A stretch of 64,000 nt of DNA, taken from NCBI GenBank assembly GCA_000799755.1, contig JUHI01000016.1:62001-126000 (forward strand). Reading direction: 5' to 3'. Shown one piece after another: positions 27,898 through 35,863 of the stretch. Source of the DNA: Martinezella tropici. Lineage in GTDB: Bacteria; Pseudomonadota; Alphaproteobacteria; Rhizobiales; Rhizobiaceae. The notes under the pieces are model-generated. The model did not search any database. It saw nothing but the letters and a program-made list of their open reading frames with translations, and was not told where the DNA came from. Position 1 is the first letter of the stretch; each line of letters begins with the position of its first letter. The position numbers and the translations under genes are program-made.

Positions 27898-29508
27898 TCA
27901 GGCGCTTCGTCGTATATCCTTGGTCCCGGAAGAATCCTTTTGTCGGGCCGCCACTTCGGCGGTCCGATCCAGAACCCTCATTGCCTGCGCAATCAACGCA
28001 GCAAGCGCCTCATCGCTCTTGCTGGCCGCAACGACCAGCGCTGCGCTCAAGCAGATTCGAAGGGCGCTGGCGGGTACTTCGCCAAAATCGGCGCAGCGAA
28101 CCGGTTGTCCGAGCCGCACCGATGCAATTTCGTCTACCTCGACGGCCAGATCCTTGTAGACGGCCGCCATTTCGGGGGCCGTCAGCATCACACCATCTGC
28201 GCAATTGCGCAGGTAGAACGAGAATACGGTGGGAATTTCATCCCAACGGAGGTCGGATGACACGCCCCATAGCTCACTCCGGTCCAAACGCCGGCTCTGC
28301 AGCGGTTCGAAGGCCGGATCGATCGCAAGGCGATGAGAAACAGCCTCTGCGAAAGCGGACAAAACCGCTGTCACCCGGTCTTCCGGAACGCCGACGAAAC
28401 GTTCGAGCTCGAACAACGCAGCTTTCCAGCGCAGCAGCAGGCCGAGATTGGCCCGCCCCGGCAAGGCGTCACGAGCGATCCAGCCTTCCGGCCATTCCGC
28501 CTTCCCGCAATAATCCGCCAAGGCAGCGGGTAGCATAAGAGACCTGAAGCGCTCCGAGATTTGCGGCGGGCAGAGAAGCGCGCCGCTGAAAATTGGCCCG
28601 GCCAGGAATTTCGAACCCGTGACTGCGACCATGAAACCACGCGAGAGATAGGCGCGGATCGTTGCCGCCGACAGGCGAAACTGGCAGGCATCGATCATGA
28701 TATCCAACATCGTGCCGAAGCGCTCTTTCAGACGCATGACCGCACCGAGGCTCGGCGCCAGCAGGCTGGTCTTCGACACGTCCGTCACCACGAGCAGGCA
28801 TCTGAGGCCAGCTGCACGAGCGAGCTCGATGAGGCCACGCAGCTCGTCCTCGACCTCACTGTCAGGACGGAGGGAGCCGTCCTTGTTGCGGACGGCAATG
28901 GTGGCATTGCGCGTCGCATCTCCCTGCCGCAGCTCCTCGCCCTTGCCGACGGTCTGTTCGCTGCTGACGCGGCTCATGAAATGTCGCCCGGATGCCGCCA
29001 TCATGACGCCGCTGCCCGTCTCGTTGCCCATCAGCGTGATGGTCATCAAGGACCGCTCGTCCTCGCCCGCCAACAGTGCGGCCGAAAAGAGATGGATGTC
29101 GGTACCCGATGTCGCCAGGATCGTGTCGATCCGGGGCTCCGCCGTCTGACTCAGGCCAAGCAGACGCAACAGGTCGTCACGCACCTGTCCGATTTCGCGA
29201 TCGTAGATGGCCGCCGGTGAGCCTGCTTCCATCTCTCGCGCCAACTCCGCGTAATAGGATTCGACGGCCGCAAAGGCGGCGGCAGAGATGGTGGATGCCG
29301 TTGAAGAGCCGAAAGCCAGATCGCCCGGCCGGGGCGCCGGCCCATAGCCATACATGTTCAATCCGCTGACCGGGTCGCAATCCAATCGCTCGTCGCCGCC
29401 GGATACGAGGTGCTTGAGGAGTGCATCTCTTTGCCCACTTCCTCGCTGCGATAGTGCGCCCGCGCTCATGTTCTCGTCCAAGGCACGATCATCAGCAATT
29501 TGCCGCAT
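27898..29508 (-). CDS. Fold-type I PLP-dependent enzyme of unknown function
   Basis: A 536-residue protein that looks like a pyridoxal-phosphate enzyme of the aminotransferase/decarboxylase fold. Visible parts are a cofactor-binding 'ATSGTDIHLFSAAL' near 133-146 (Ser/Gly/Thr contacts), 'MIDACQFRLS' near 272-281 (the Asp that pairs with the pyridine nitrogen) and 'VAVTGSKFLAGPIFSGALL' near 294-312 with the candidate Schiff-base Lys at about 300. I cannot name a substrate. It is convergent with dctD across 53 bp and 216 bp downstream-oriented from the yghU gene on the same strand, so it is probably a single-gene unit. The start at 29508 is not firm; Met14 is an alternative. Confidence 0.65.
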   Translation of the reverse strand: MRQIADDRALDENMSAGALSQRGSGQRDALLKHLVSGGDERLDCDPVSGLNMYGYGPAPRPGDLAFGSSTASTISAAAFAAVESYYAELAREMEAGSPAAIYDREIGQVRDDLLRLLGLSQTAEPRIDTILATSGTDIHLFSAALLAGEDERSLMTITLMGNETGSGVMMAASGRHFMSRVSSEQTVGKGEELRQGDATRNATIAVRNKDGSLRPDSEVEDELRGLIELARAAGLRCLLVVTDVSKTSLLAPSLGAVMRLKERFGTMLDIMIDACQFRLSAATIRAYLSRGFMVAVTGSKFLAGPIFSGALLCPPQISERFRSLMLPAALADYCGKAEWPEGWIARDALPGRANLGLLLRWKAALFELERFVGVPEDRVTAVLSAFAEAVSHRLAIDPAFEPLQSRRLDRSELWGVSSDLRWDEIPTVFSFYLRNCADGVMLTAPEMAAVYKDLAVEVDEIASVRLGQPVRCADFGEVPASALRICLSAALVVAASKSDEALAALIAQAMRVLDRTAEVAARQKDSSGTKDIRRSA

Positions 29509-29663
29509 GGGGAAGCATTCCTCTTTCGCCGAAGTCGAAACGCCTCGCAGGATCGCGGCGCGTTTCGTGCCGAGCGGGGGAACCTCGGCAGCCGAACATT
29601 ACGCCTAGCAAGATGGAGCGAGGCTGACTTGCCGGGGCCAGCAACGCCCGGTGGCAGAGGCAA

Positions 29664-29694
29664 CAAAAAACCCGCGACCTTTGGGATCGCGGGC
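29664..29694 (-). terminator. Rho-independent terminator of the yghU gene
   Basis: On the minus strand the stem CCCGCGATCC / GGTCGCGGG with loop CAAA is followed directly by six T. It lies 31 bp beyond the stop of the glutathione transferase gene. Confidence 0.88.
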
Positions 29695-29724
29695 TTCATT
29701 TATTCAGAAAGGAATCTCCGGATA

Positions 29725-30600
29725 TCAGCCGGCAGCTTCCAGTTTGTCCTGGGTCTTCGTGTCGAAGTCGCTGGCATCATGGCGCTCGCGCAACTGTTCG
29801 GAGGGATCGCCCGACATGCGGTTGACCATGCGGCCACGCTTGACGGCTGGGCGGGCATAGACCTGCTCGGCCCAGCGTTGCACGTTCTTGTAATCCTGCA
29901 CCTGCAGGAATTCGGCCGCACCATACTGCCAACCCTTGGCCAAACCGCCGTACCAGGGCCAGATGGCGATATCGGCGATGGTGTAGTCGCTGCCGGCGAT
30001 ATATTCGCTCTCGGCAAGGCGCCGATCGAGCACGTCGAGCTGACGCTTAACTTCCATGGCGAAACGGTCGATCGCATATTCGATCTTCGTCGGTGCATAG
30101 GCATAGAAATGACCGAAGCCGCCGCCGAGATAAGGAGCACTGCCCATCTGCCAGAACAGCCAGGAGATGCATTCGGCGCGAGCCGGCTGCTCAGTCGGCA
30201 GGAAGGCTCCGAATTTTTCGGCGAGATACATCAAAATCGAGGCCGATTCGAAGACGCGCACAGGCTTCGGACCACTGCGATCCAGCAAGGCGGGGATCTT
30301 CGAATTCGGATTGACGTCGACGAAGCCGCTGCCGAACTGGTCGCCATCGCCGATCTTGATCAGCCATGCATCATATTCGGCGCCGCTGTGACCGAGCGCC
30401 AGCAGCTCTTCGAGCATGATGGTGACTTTCACGCCGTTCGGCGTTCCCAGCGAATAGAGCTGAAGGGGATGGCGGCCGACCGGCAGTTCCTTGTCATGGG
30501 TAGGCCCCGCGATCGGGCGGTTGATGTTGGCGAACTGGCCACCATTGGCCTTGTTCCAGGTCCAGATTTTCGGCGGCGTATACTCGGCAGAACCGGTCAT
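29725..30600 (-). CDS. yghU: YghU-type glutathione S-transferase / disulfide-bond oxidoreductase
   Basis: Cytosolic thiol-disulfide enzyme of the Nu-class GST family. It has 291 residues (E. coli YghU is 288) with the characteristic long N-terminal tail 'WTWNKANGGQFANINRPIAG', a thioredoxin-fold GST domain ('VDVNPNSKIPALLD', 'RVFESASILMYLAEKFG') and a helical domain ('GSDYTIADIAIWPWYGGL'). I choose ATG 30600, with AGGAGG six bases upstream; an ATG two codons earlier at 30606 directly abuts the AGGAGG and is too close to it. Single gene with its own terminator. Confidence 0.93.
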   Translation of the reverse strand: MTGSAEYTPPKIWTWNKANGGQFANINRPIAGPTHDKELPVGRHPLQLYSLGTPNGVKVTIMLEELLALGHSGAEYDAWLIKIGDGDQFGSGFVDVNPNSKIPALLDRSGPKPVRVFESASILMYLAEKFGAFLPTEQPARAECISWLFWQMGSAPYLGGGFGHFYAYAPTKIEYAIDRFAMEVKRQLDVLDRRLAESEYIAGSDYTIADIAIWPWYGGLAKGWQYGAAEFLQVQDYKNVQRWAEQVYARPAVKRGRMVNRMSGDPSEQLRERHDASDFDTKTQDKLEAAG

Positions 30601-30814
30601 GGGCATCCTCCTTTTTCGGGAATCAAATTGGGGGCGAACTTCGATGTAGCGCGCTACATAGGTGGCACATAGTGGCCGCCGTTCATTTTTGCGAGAGGAG
30701 ATTGCCCACTCTTCAATGCGCTGGCGCAGTTTGGCGCTGCTGCCATGGGCTTCTACGGATCTCTTTGCGCCATAGCTACGTGAGATCCCCGCTAATGGGA
30801 TAGTTCGACAAATA

Positions 30815-30850
30815 AAAAGCCTGCCGCGGGAGGAGGTGCGGCAGGCTTTT
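30815..30850 (-). ncRNA. CCTCCTCCC-loop hairpin sRNA, unit 1 (distal; terminator-like)
   Basis: On the minus strand a perfect 13-bp stem AAAAGCCTGCCGC / GCGGCAGGCTTTT encloses loop ACCTCCTCCC, and the stem ends in TTTT. It is the last of four tandem hairpins and probably also ends the transcript. The anti-Shine-Dalgarno loop is the mark of the alphaproteobacterial cuckoo / CcsR sRNA family. Confidence 0.75.
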
Positions 30851-30859
30851 ATGAGAACC

Positions 30860-30892
30860 GAATAGCGGATGGGAGGAGGAGTTCCGCTATTC
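30860..30892 (-). ncRNA. CCTCCTCCC-loop hairpin sRNA, unit 2
   Basis: On the minus strand a perfect 10-bp stem GAATAGCGGA / TCCGCTATTC encloses ACTCCTCCTCCCA. Nine bases separate it from unit 1 and two from unit 3. The stem sequence is unrelated to its neighbours; only the loop is conserved. Confidence 0.75.
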
Positions 30893-30894
30893 CT

Positions 30895-30929
30895 GCAATC
30901 GCCCTTGGGAGGAGGATAAGGACGATTGC
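30895..30929 (-). ncRNA. CCTCCTCCC-loop hairpin sRNA, unit 3
   Basis: On the minus strand GCAATCG-T-CCTT pairs with AAGG-G-CGATTGC (11 pairs and one G-T) around loop ATCCTCCTCCC. Confidence 0.75.
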
Positions 30930-30933
30930 CAAG

Positions 30934-30965
30934 CGAAGGGATGCGGGAGGAGATGCATCGCTTCG
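30934..30965 (-). ncRNA. CCTCCTCCC-loop hairpin sRNA, unit 4 (promoter-proximal)
   Basis: On the minus strand CGAAG-C-GATGC pairs with GCATC-C-CTTCG (10 pairs, one C-C mismatch) around loop ATCTCCTCCC. It is nearest to the DUF1127 gene, whose 3' end is about 207 bp upstream on the same strand. Confidence 0.72.
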
Positions 30966-31103
30966 ATGGAGACAACATACCAATCTTTTGCTCAGTTCAT
31001 AGGCATTTCTTTGCAAGGCAGTTATGCGTTATGCGAAAACCGGAGGGCTGGGTCAGTGCAATCCTCGGAATGCATGGCCGAACCCATCAGCCATATCGAC
31101 AAA

Positions 31104-31136
31104 GCAAAAGCGCCTGCTCGGGACGAACAGGCGCTG
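31104..31136 (-). terminator. Terminator (or processing hairpin) after the DUF1127 gene
   Basis: On the minus strand AGCGCCTG / CAGGCGCT form a perfect 8-bp stem followed by TTTTGC, 36 bp after the DUF1127 stop. If leaky, transcription would continue into the four hairpins beyond. Confidence 0.75.
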
Positions 31137-31171
31137 GCATAATGCAGCTTTATAAGGAGCCGGTGCGGCCG

Positions 31172-31318
31172 TTAGCGAGCGATCGCTGCGCGGGCAACAT
31201 TGCGGATTTCGCCGCGATCGATACCCAGGTCGTGCAGTTCGCGCGTGGACATACGGCCCAGTTCGGCGACCGTCTGACGATACTTGCGCCAGTTATTGAA
31301 AGAGCGTGCTACGTTCAT
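31172..31318 (-). CDS. DUF1127 small protein
   Basis: A 48-residue basic protein too short for most gene finders. The sequence runs 'MNVARSFNNWRKYRQTVAEL' and then 'GRMSTRELHDLGIDRGEIRN', the classic DUF1127 pattern (W-R-x-Y-R-x-x-x-x-L...M-xx-R-xLxDLGIxRxxI). GGAAAGGGG lies about six bases before ATG 31318. In Rhodobacter a protein of this family (CcaF1) binds RNA and is encoded just upstream of CCTCCTCCC-loop sRNAs; the same layout is seen here with four hairpins downstream. A role in stress response and RNA turnover is therefore likely but inferred. Confidence 0.92.
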   Translation of the reverse strand: MNVARSFNNWRKYRQTVAELGRMSTRELHDLGIDRGEIRNVARAAIAR

Positions 31319-31556
31319 GATGATCCCCTTTCCTTGGGTTTTCGAAGCTGAGCTGCCGTGCTTGGCGCTCCCGTCGCTTCGATGAGAAACATATAGTTGA
31401 AACCCGCAGCCTTTTGCAGAGCTAAGGGATCACTGCACCCATGCAATCACTGCATGGGTCGCTCGAAAGGCGGGCAAGCCTCGGTTCAGCCATCGTAATG
31501 GCCTTTGTGATTTGCTGATGACAGCGCCGCCTTTGTCTGCGAAAAGAAGACAGATG

Positions 31557-31636
31557 AGAGACAGGGGCGTCCGCCAACCGGCGGGCTGAGAAGCACCCTT
31601 CGAACCTGAACCAGATCATGCTGGCGGAGGGAGTCG
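31557..31636 (+). promoter_or_regulatory. TPP riboswitch (THI element)
   Basis: Thiamine pyrophosphate aptamer ahead of thiM. The conserved blocks are all present in order: GGGGCGTCC, GGGCTGAGAA, ACCCTTCGAACCTGA, CCAGATCATGCTGGCGGAGGGA. The expression platform between 31637 and 31699 includes CGCCC followed shortly by GGGGCG, which would pair and hide the AAAGGGG ribosome site of thiM; so control of translation start is likely. High TPP should switch the operon off. Confidence 0.95.
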
Positions 31637-31699
31637 CTCGGGACCTCGTGAAGCACAGCTCGTCGTCCCTACGCGTCTCGCCCGCCTGAAAGGGGCGAT

Positions 31700-32503
31700 A
31701 TGCAAGACCAGACCACAGCAGGCAATCTGCTTCGCATCATGCGGGCCAACCCTCCGCTGGTGCAATGCATCACCAATTTCGTCGCCATGAACATCGCAGC
31801 CAACGTGATGCTCGCAGCCGGCGCCTCGCCGGCAATGGTGCATGCCGAGGAGGAAGCCGGCGAGTTTGCCGCCATATCGGGCGCGCTGACGATCAATATC
31901 GGCACGCTCTCGTCCGGCTGGCTTTCGGGCATGCTGACGGCGTCGAGCTCCGCAAGCGCGACAGGCAAGCCGTGGGTGCTGGATCCCGTCGCGCACTACG
32001 CGACCGCGTTTCGCCGCCGGGCCGTCGCCCAATTGCTCGAGCTAAAGCCGGCGATCATTCGCGGCAACGCGTCTGAAATCATCGCGCTTGCCGGCGGCGC
32101 CAGCCGCGGCCAAGGCGTCGACAGCCGCGACGCAGTCGAGCAGGCGGAAGATTCGGCCCGATTGCTGGCCGAAAAGCATGGTTGCGTGGTCGCGGTAACG
32201 GGCGTGACAGATTTCGTGACGGATGGGCAAAAGGCAAAGCGCATTGCCGGTGGCTCGCCCCTCATGCCGCAGGTAACGGCACTCGGCTGCTCGCTGACCT
32301 GCCTTGTCGGCGCATTCGCCGCAGCAGCGCCAGGCAATCCGTTCGACGCCACTGTAACGGCTCTTGCGGTCTTTGCCGCCGCTGGCGAACAGGCGGGAGC
32401 CGTAGCAGAGGGACCCGGCTCGTTCTCGTGGCGCTTTCTCGATGCCCTCGCCAGCCTTACCCCGGAAGCGCTGGATCGCGCAGCAAGGATATCAGCCGCA
32501 TGA
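31700..32503 (+). CDS. thiM: Hydroxyethylthiazole kinase ThiM
   Basis: Salvage kinase that phosphorylates 4-methyl-5-(2-hydroxyethyl)thiazole for thiamine synthesis. Its 267 residues show the ribokinase-like ThiM motifs 'LVQCITNFVAMNIAANVMLA' near 20-39, 'ASPAMVHAEEE', 'PWVLDPVAHYAT', 'IIRGNASEI', and the C-terminal 'TALGCSLTCLVGAF' (ATP-binding, catalytic Cys-region). ATG 31700 follows AAAGGGG. First gene of the riboswitch-controlled thiMED operon; its stop overlaps thiE. Confidence 0.96.
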   Translation: MQDQTTAGNLLRIMRANPPLVQCITNFVAMNIAANVMLAAGASPAMVHAEEEAGEFAAISGALTINIGTLSSGWLSGMLTASSSASATGKPWVLDPVAHYATAFRRRAVAQLLELKPAIIRGNASEIIALAGGASRGQGVDSRDAVEQAEDSARLLAEKHGCVVAVTGVTDFVTDGQKAKRIAGGSPLMPQVTALGCSLTCLVGAFAAAAPGNPFDATVTALAVFAAAGEQAGAVAEGPGSFSWRFLDALASLTPEALDRAARISAA

Positions 32504-33135
32504 AAGACTTCGATCTCTCCCTCTATCTCGTTCTCGATCCGGTGCTGTGCCGTGACCTCGGCATGGTGGAGACAACGCGTGCGGCCGTCGCTGGCGGCGC
32601 TACCATCATCCAGCTTCGCGATAAGGACGCTTCGACCACAGCAATGGTCGAGACTGGCCGCGCCCTCAAGCAGATCCTGCATGGCACGAATGTCCGACTG
32701 ATCGTCAACGACAATGTCGAGGCAGCCATCGCCATCGGCGCCGACGGCCTGCACATCGGGCAGGAGGACATGAATGCCGCCGATGCCCGCCGCATGATCG
32801 GCCCGGACATGATCCTCGGCCTTTCGGTGGAGACGAAAGCCCTGGCTTCCGCCATCGATGCCGATATCGTCGACTATGCCGGGATCGGTCCGGTCTTTGC
32901 CACGCCCACCAAGCCCGACCACAAGCAACCGATCGGCTTCGAAGGCCTTGCCCGCATCATCAAGCTCTGCCCGGTTCCGGCGGTCGCGATCGGTGGCCTG
33001 AAACCGGAACATGCCGCCGATGCTCTGTCTGCCGGCGCCGACGGTCTCGCGGTCGTCTCGGCCATATGCGGCCAACCGAACCCGGAAGCGGCAACGGCCC
33101 TCATCGCAAAGGCCATCAAGGAGGCGCGTCAATGA
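32500..33135 (+). CDS. thiE: Thiamine-phosphate synthase ThiE
   Basis: Joins HMP pyrophosphate and thiazole phosphate to thiamine phosphate. It has 211 residues of a TIM barrel, with 'TIIQLRDKDASTTAMVE' (diphosphate-binding Arg/Lys), 'LIVNDNVEAAIAIGADGLHI' (NDxxxxAxxxGAxGxHxGQED, here GQEDM), 'GIGPVFATPTKPDH' and 'AIGGLKPEHA'. I choose ATG 32500, overlapping the thiM stop by four bases, over a longer in-frame opening to 32182. Translationally coupled within the operon. Confidence 0.95.
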   Translation: MKDFDLSLYLVLDPVLCRDLGMVETTRAAVAGGATIIQLRDKDASTTAMVETGRALKQILHGTNVRLIVNDNVEAAIAIGADGLHIGQEDMNAADARRMIGPDMILGLSVETKALASAIDADIVDYAGIGPVFATPTKPDHKQPIGFEGLARIIKLCPVPAVAIGGLKPEHAADALSAGADGLAVVSAICGQPNPEAATALIAKAIKEARQ

Positions 33136-33953
33136 TCCGCAACGTCCTGTCCATCGCCGGCTCCGATCCCTCTGGCGGCGCCGGTATTCAGGCCGATCTG
33201 AAGACTTTCTCCGCCCGCGGCGTTTATGGCATGGCGGCTCTGACCGCGTTGACGGCCCAGAACACGCAAGGCGTCTCCGGTGTTCATCCGGTGCCTCCTC
33301 AATTCGTCACGGACCAGATCCGGGCGATCTTTGCCGATATTCGCGTCGATGCCGTCAAGATCGGCATGATCGCAAATGCGGCGATCGCCGACGCGGTTGC
33401 AGACATTCTGGAGCAACATCGCGACGTGCCCGTCGTGCTCGATCCCGTGATGATCGCCAAGGGTGGCGCCGCGCTCCTCGCCGCCGATGCCGTGGACGTG
33501 CTGACCACGCGATTGCTGCCCCTCGCAACCGTCGTAACGCCAAACCTGCCCGAAGCAGCCGCGCTGCTGCACGAGGCGGAGGCGACGAGCCGCGAGGACA
33601 TGGCGCGCCAGGCGTTAGCGCTCGCAACGCTCGGCCCCTCCGCCGTTCTGGTTAAGGGCGGTCATCTCGAAGGTGATGAAAGTCCGGATGTGCTGGCAAG
33701 CGCTGGAAGGTTGACCTGGTTCGAAGCCGAACGGCTGCCGACGAAGAATACGCATGGAACGGGCTGCACGCTTTCCAGCGCCATAGCAGCTGAGATCGCC
33801 AAGGGTTTGCCACTTCCCGAAGCCGTCGCCGTCGGCAAGGCTTATCTCGCCGCCGCGGTTGCCGCCGCGCAGCAACTTTCCGTCGGGAGCGGCCACGGGC
33901 CCGTGCAGCATTTCCATGCGCTATGGACAGACAGAAAAGGAGTAGAGAAATGA
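33132..33953 (+). CDS. thiD: Hydroxymethylpyrimidine/phosphomethylpyrimidine kinase ThiD
   Basis: Phosphorylates HMP and HMP-phosphate to HMP pyrophosphate. It has 273 residues of the ribokinase fold: 'SIAGSDPSGGAGIQADLKTF' at the N-terminus, 'VKIGMIANAAIADAV', 'VVLDPVMIAKGGAALL' and the C-terminal anion hole 'KNTHGTGCTLSSAIAAEIAK' with the catalytic Asp replaced by Cys in 'GTGC', as is normal for ThiD. ATG 33132 overlaps the thiE stop (ATGA); an opening to 33066 lies inside thiE. Confidence 0.95.
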   Translation: MIRNVLSIAGSDPSGGAGIQADLKTFSARGVYGMAALTALTAQNTQGVSGVHPVPPQFVTDQIRAIFADIRVDAVKIGMIANAAIADAVADILEQHRDVPVVLDPVMIAKGGAALLAADAVDVLTTRLLPLATVVTPNLPEAAALLHEAEATSREDMARQALALATLGPSAVLVKGGHLEGDESPDVLASAGRLTWFEAERLPTKNTHGTGCTLSSAIAAEIAKGLPLPEAVAVGKAYLAAAVAAAQQLSVGSGHGPVQHFHALWTDRKGVEK

Positions 33954-34714
33954 GCCTGCCACTCAAGGATCAGATCGTCATCGTTTCCGGCGCCGGGCGT
34001 GGTCTCGGCGCCACCATCGCCACGGCGTTCGCCCGGGAGGGCGCGAAGGTGGCGATCAATTATCGCGCCAGCCGCGAGCGGGCGGAGGCACTCGCGGCCC
34101 TGCTTGGCGATCGCGCCAAAGCCTTTCGGGCCGATATTCGCAAACTCGAAGATACAAAGCGGCTTGTCGCCGAGGTGACAGAGCATTTCGGTGCACCAAC
34201 GACGCTCGTGCACAACGCGCTGGCCGATTTCAGCTTCAACGGCGATGCGCGTTCGAAGCTGGACGCGTTGAGCTGGGCCGAGATGGCGATACAGCTGGAA
34301 ACCGCGCTGCAGGGAGCCTTGAACCTGATACAGGCGGCGCGGCCGGCAATGGCCTCGGCGGGATTTGGCCGGATCGTCACGATCGGCACCAACCTCTTTC
34401 AGAATCCGGTGGTGCCCTACCACGACTACACCGCGGCGAAGGCGGCATTGCTGTCGCTGACCCGAACGGCTGCCGCCGAACTCGGCCCTCTCGGGATCAC
34501 CGTCAACATGGTGTCCGGCGGACTTCTGCGAACGACGGATGCGAGCAGCGCCACGCCGGAGGCCGTTTTCGACATCATTGCCGCAAATACCCCCCTGCGC
34601 CGCGTCACCACGCCGGAGGAAGCGGCCGACGCTGTTCTCTTCTTCGCAAGCCCCTGGGCGCGGGCCGTCACCGGACAGAACCTCATCGTCGATGGTGGCC
34701 TTGTCTTCGGGTAA
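33950..34714 (+). CDS. Short-chain dehydrogenase/reductase at the end of the thi operon
   Basis: NAD(P)-dependent SDR of 254 residues. The cofactor motif is 'VSGAGRGLGATIA' (TGxxxGxG with Ser for Thr), followed by 'VHNALADFSF' in place of NNAG, and a catalytic 'YHDYTAAKAAL' (YxxxK) near 152-156. The catalytic Ser position reads 'IVTIGTN', where Gly-Thr stands in for the usual Ser, so activity may be altered. ATG 33950 overlaps the thiD stop (ATGA). Its co-transcription with thiMED suggests a link to thiamine or precursor salvage, but no function is known to me. Confidence 0.85.
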   Translation: MSLPLKDQIVIVSGAGRGLGATIATAFAREGAKVAINYRASRERAEALAALLGDRAKAFRADIRKLEDTKRLVAEVTEHFGAPTTLVHNALADFSFNGDARSKLDALSWAEMAIQLETALQGALNLIQAARPAMASAGFGRIVTIGTNLFQNPVVPYHDYTAAKAALLSLTRTAAAELGPLGITVNMVSGGLLRTTDASSATPEAVFDIIAANTPLRRVTTPEEAADAVLFFASPWARAVTGQNLIVDGGLVFG

Positions 34715-34725
34715 AACCCTCAAAC

Positions 34726-34760
34726 AAAAGGCGCCGCTCCAACAAGCGGCGCCCCCTTTT
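34726..34760. terminator. Bidirectional terminator between the thi operon and uppP
   Basis: Perfect 9-bp stem GGCGCCGCT / AGCGGCGCC with a 6-base loop, flanked by AAAA on the left and CTTTT on the right. It can end both the rightward thi operon and the leftward uppP gene. Confidence 0.9.
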
Positions 34761-34789
34761 CTATGCGGTGGCCGAATGGCACAGGCCGC

Positions 34790-35662
34790 TCAAGCCCAAC
34801 CCATGGTCAACACGCCGAAAAGAATGACGGCGCCGAGCACGATACGGTAGATGACGAAGGGCCAGGTCGAGAAGCGCTCCAGAAAGCGCATCAGCCCCCA
34901 TATCGTGATGAAGGACGATATGCTGCCGACGATCAGACCGACGAGCAGCACCGACCAGGCTTCCATTGGAATATGTGCCTTGTGGAGTTCATAAAGCTCC
35001 TTCAGGCCGGCGAGCGCGATGGCGGGCAAGCCGAGCAGGAACGAGAACCGCGCAGCCTCCTCGCGCTTCAGTCCGAGGAAAAGCGCGCCGGTCAACGTCG
35101 AACCCGACCGCGAGACGCCGGGAACGAGCGCACCGACCTGCGTGATGCCGACGAACAGAGCATCCATCAGCGTCATCTGCTCGATGCTCTTGCGATGGCG
35201 GCTGTAAAGCTCCGCAACAGCCAGAAGCAAGCCCATGACCACGCACGCGATGCCGATCACCCAGAGGCTGCGGAAAGACGTTCCGCAAGCATTCAGGGAA
35301 GACGACAGCAGCAGGCCGGCAATGACGATCGGCACGGTCGCAATCACGATGGCGATCGCAAGCCGCATCGCAGGCGAGCGCCAATCCCTTCGCCTGACGG
35401 CATCGAGCGATCCGAAGGTGACGTAGCGCACGTCGCTCCAGAAGTAGGAGACGATCGCCGCAAGCGCCGCTAACTGCATGGTCGCCGAAAAGGCAGAACC
35501 CGGGTCCTGCCAGCCGAGCAGTGCCGGCACCAGGCGCATATGGGCGGTCGAGGAGACCGGCAGCAGCTCAGTCAATCCCTGTACCACACCCAGAAATGCG
35601 ATCTTGGCATAGCCCAGGGCAACAAAGCCCGTGTCTACGCCTTGCGTACAAACATCAGCCAC
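34790..35662 (-). CDS. uppP: Undecaprenyl-diphosphatase UppP (BacA)
   Basis: Membrane phosphatase that recycles undecaprenyl pyrophosphate, the lipid carrier for peptidoglycan and many surface glycans. It has 290 residues with several membrane helices and both family signatures: 'QGLTELLPVSSTAHM' near 29-43 (catalytic Glu/Ser/His) and 'PGVSRSGSTLTGALF' near 183-197. The start is GTG at 35662, with TGAGGAT upstream. It ends at the shared terminator. A perfect inverted repeat 58 bp upstream may regulate it. Confidence 0.95.
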   Translation of the reverse strand: MADVCTQGVDTGFVALGYAKIAFLGVVQGLTELLPVSSTAHMRLVPALLGWQDPGSAFSATMQLAALAAIVSYFWSDVRYVTFGSLDAVRRRDWRSPAMRLAIAIVIATVPIVIAGLLLSSSLNACGTSFRSLWVIGIACVVMGLLLAVAELYSRHRKSIEQMTLMDALFVGITQVGALVPGVSRSGSTLTGALFLGLKREEAARFSFLLGLPAIALAGLKELYELHKAHIPMEAWSVLLVGLIVGSISSFITIWGLMRFLERFSTWPFVIYRIVLGAVILFGVLTMGWA

Positions 35663-35719
35663 GTTTCGATATCCTCAGTTCTTCATGGGGGCTTTGCACC
35701 GGACCGGTGCGACGAACTT

Positions 35720-35740
35720 GTTGTAAAAGCATTTTACAAC
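35720..35740. promoter_or_regulatory. Perfect inverted repeat upstream of uppP, candidate operator
   Basis: GTTGTAAAA-GCA-TTTTACAAC: two perfect 9-bp arms around 3 bases, 58 bp before the uppP start. The symmetry and AT content suggest a dimeric repressor site or promoter-overlapping operator; it could also be a small AT hairpin. The regulator is unknown. Confidence 0.5.
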
Positions 35741-35863
35741 ACGAAATCGACAACCGTTACCGAAAGCATCGCCGAATCCGCGTCATGACAGGGCGAGGAT
35801 ATAGCCGCGAAGGCTGAACTCTATCTGAAATTGTCGGCTCGAATGTCAGAGTTTGCCGTATTT

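Noticed and set aside
30815..30965. Reading the four hairpins as a CRISPR array or as simple terminators
   Set aside because: Stems differ in sequence and spacing is 2-9 bp, so these are not direct repeats with spacers. Four consecutive terminators with the same loop motif are not plausible; only unit 1 has a T-run.
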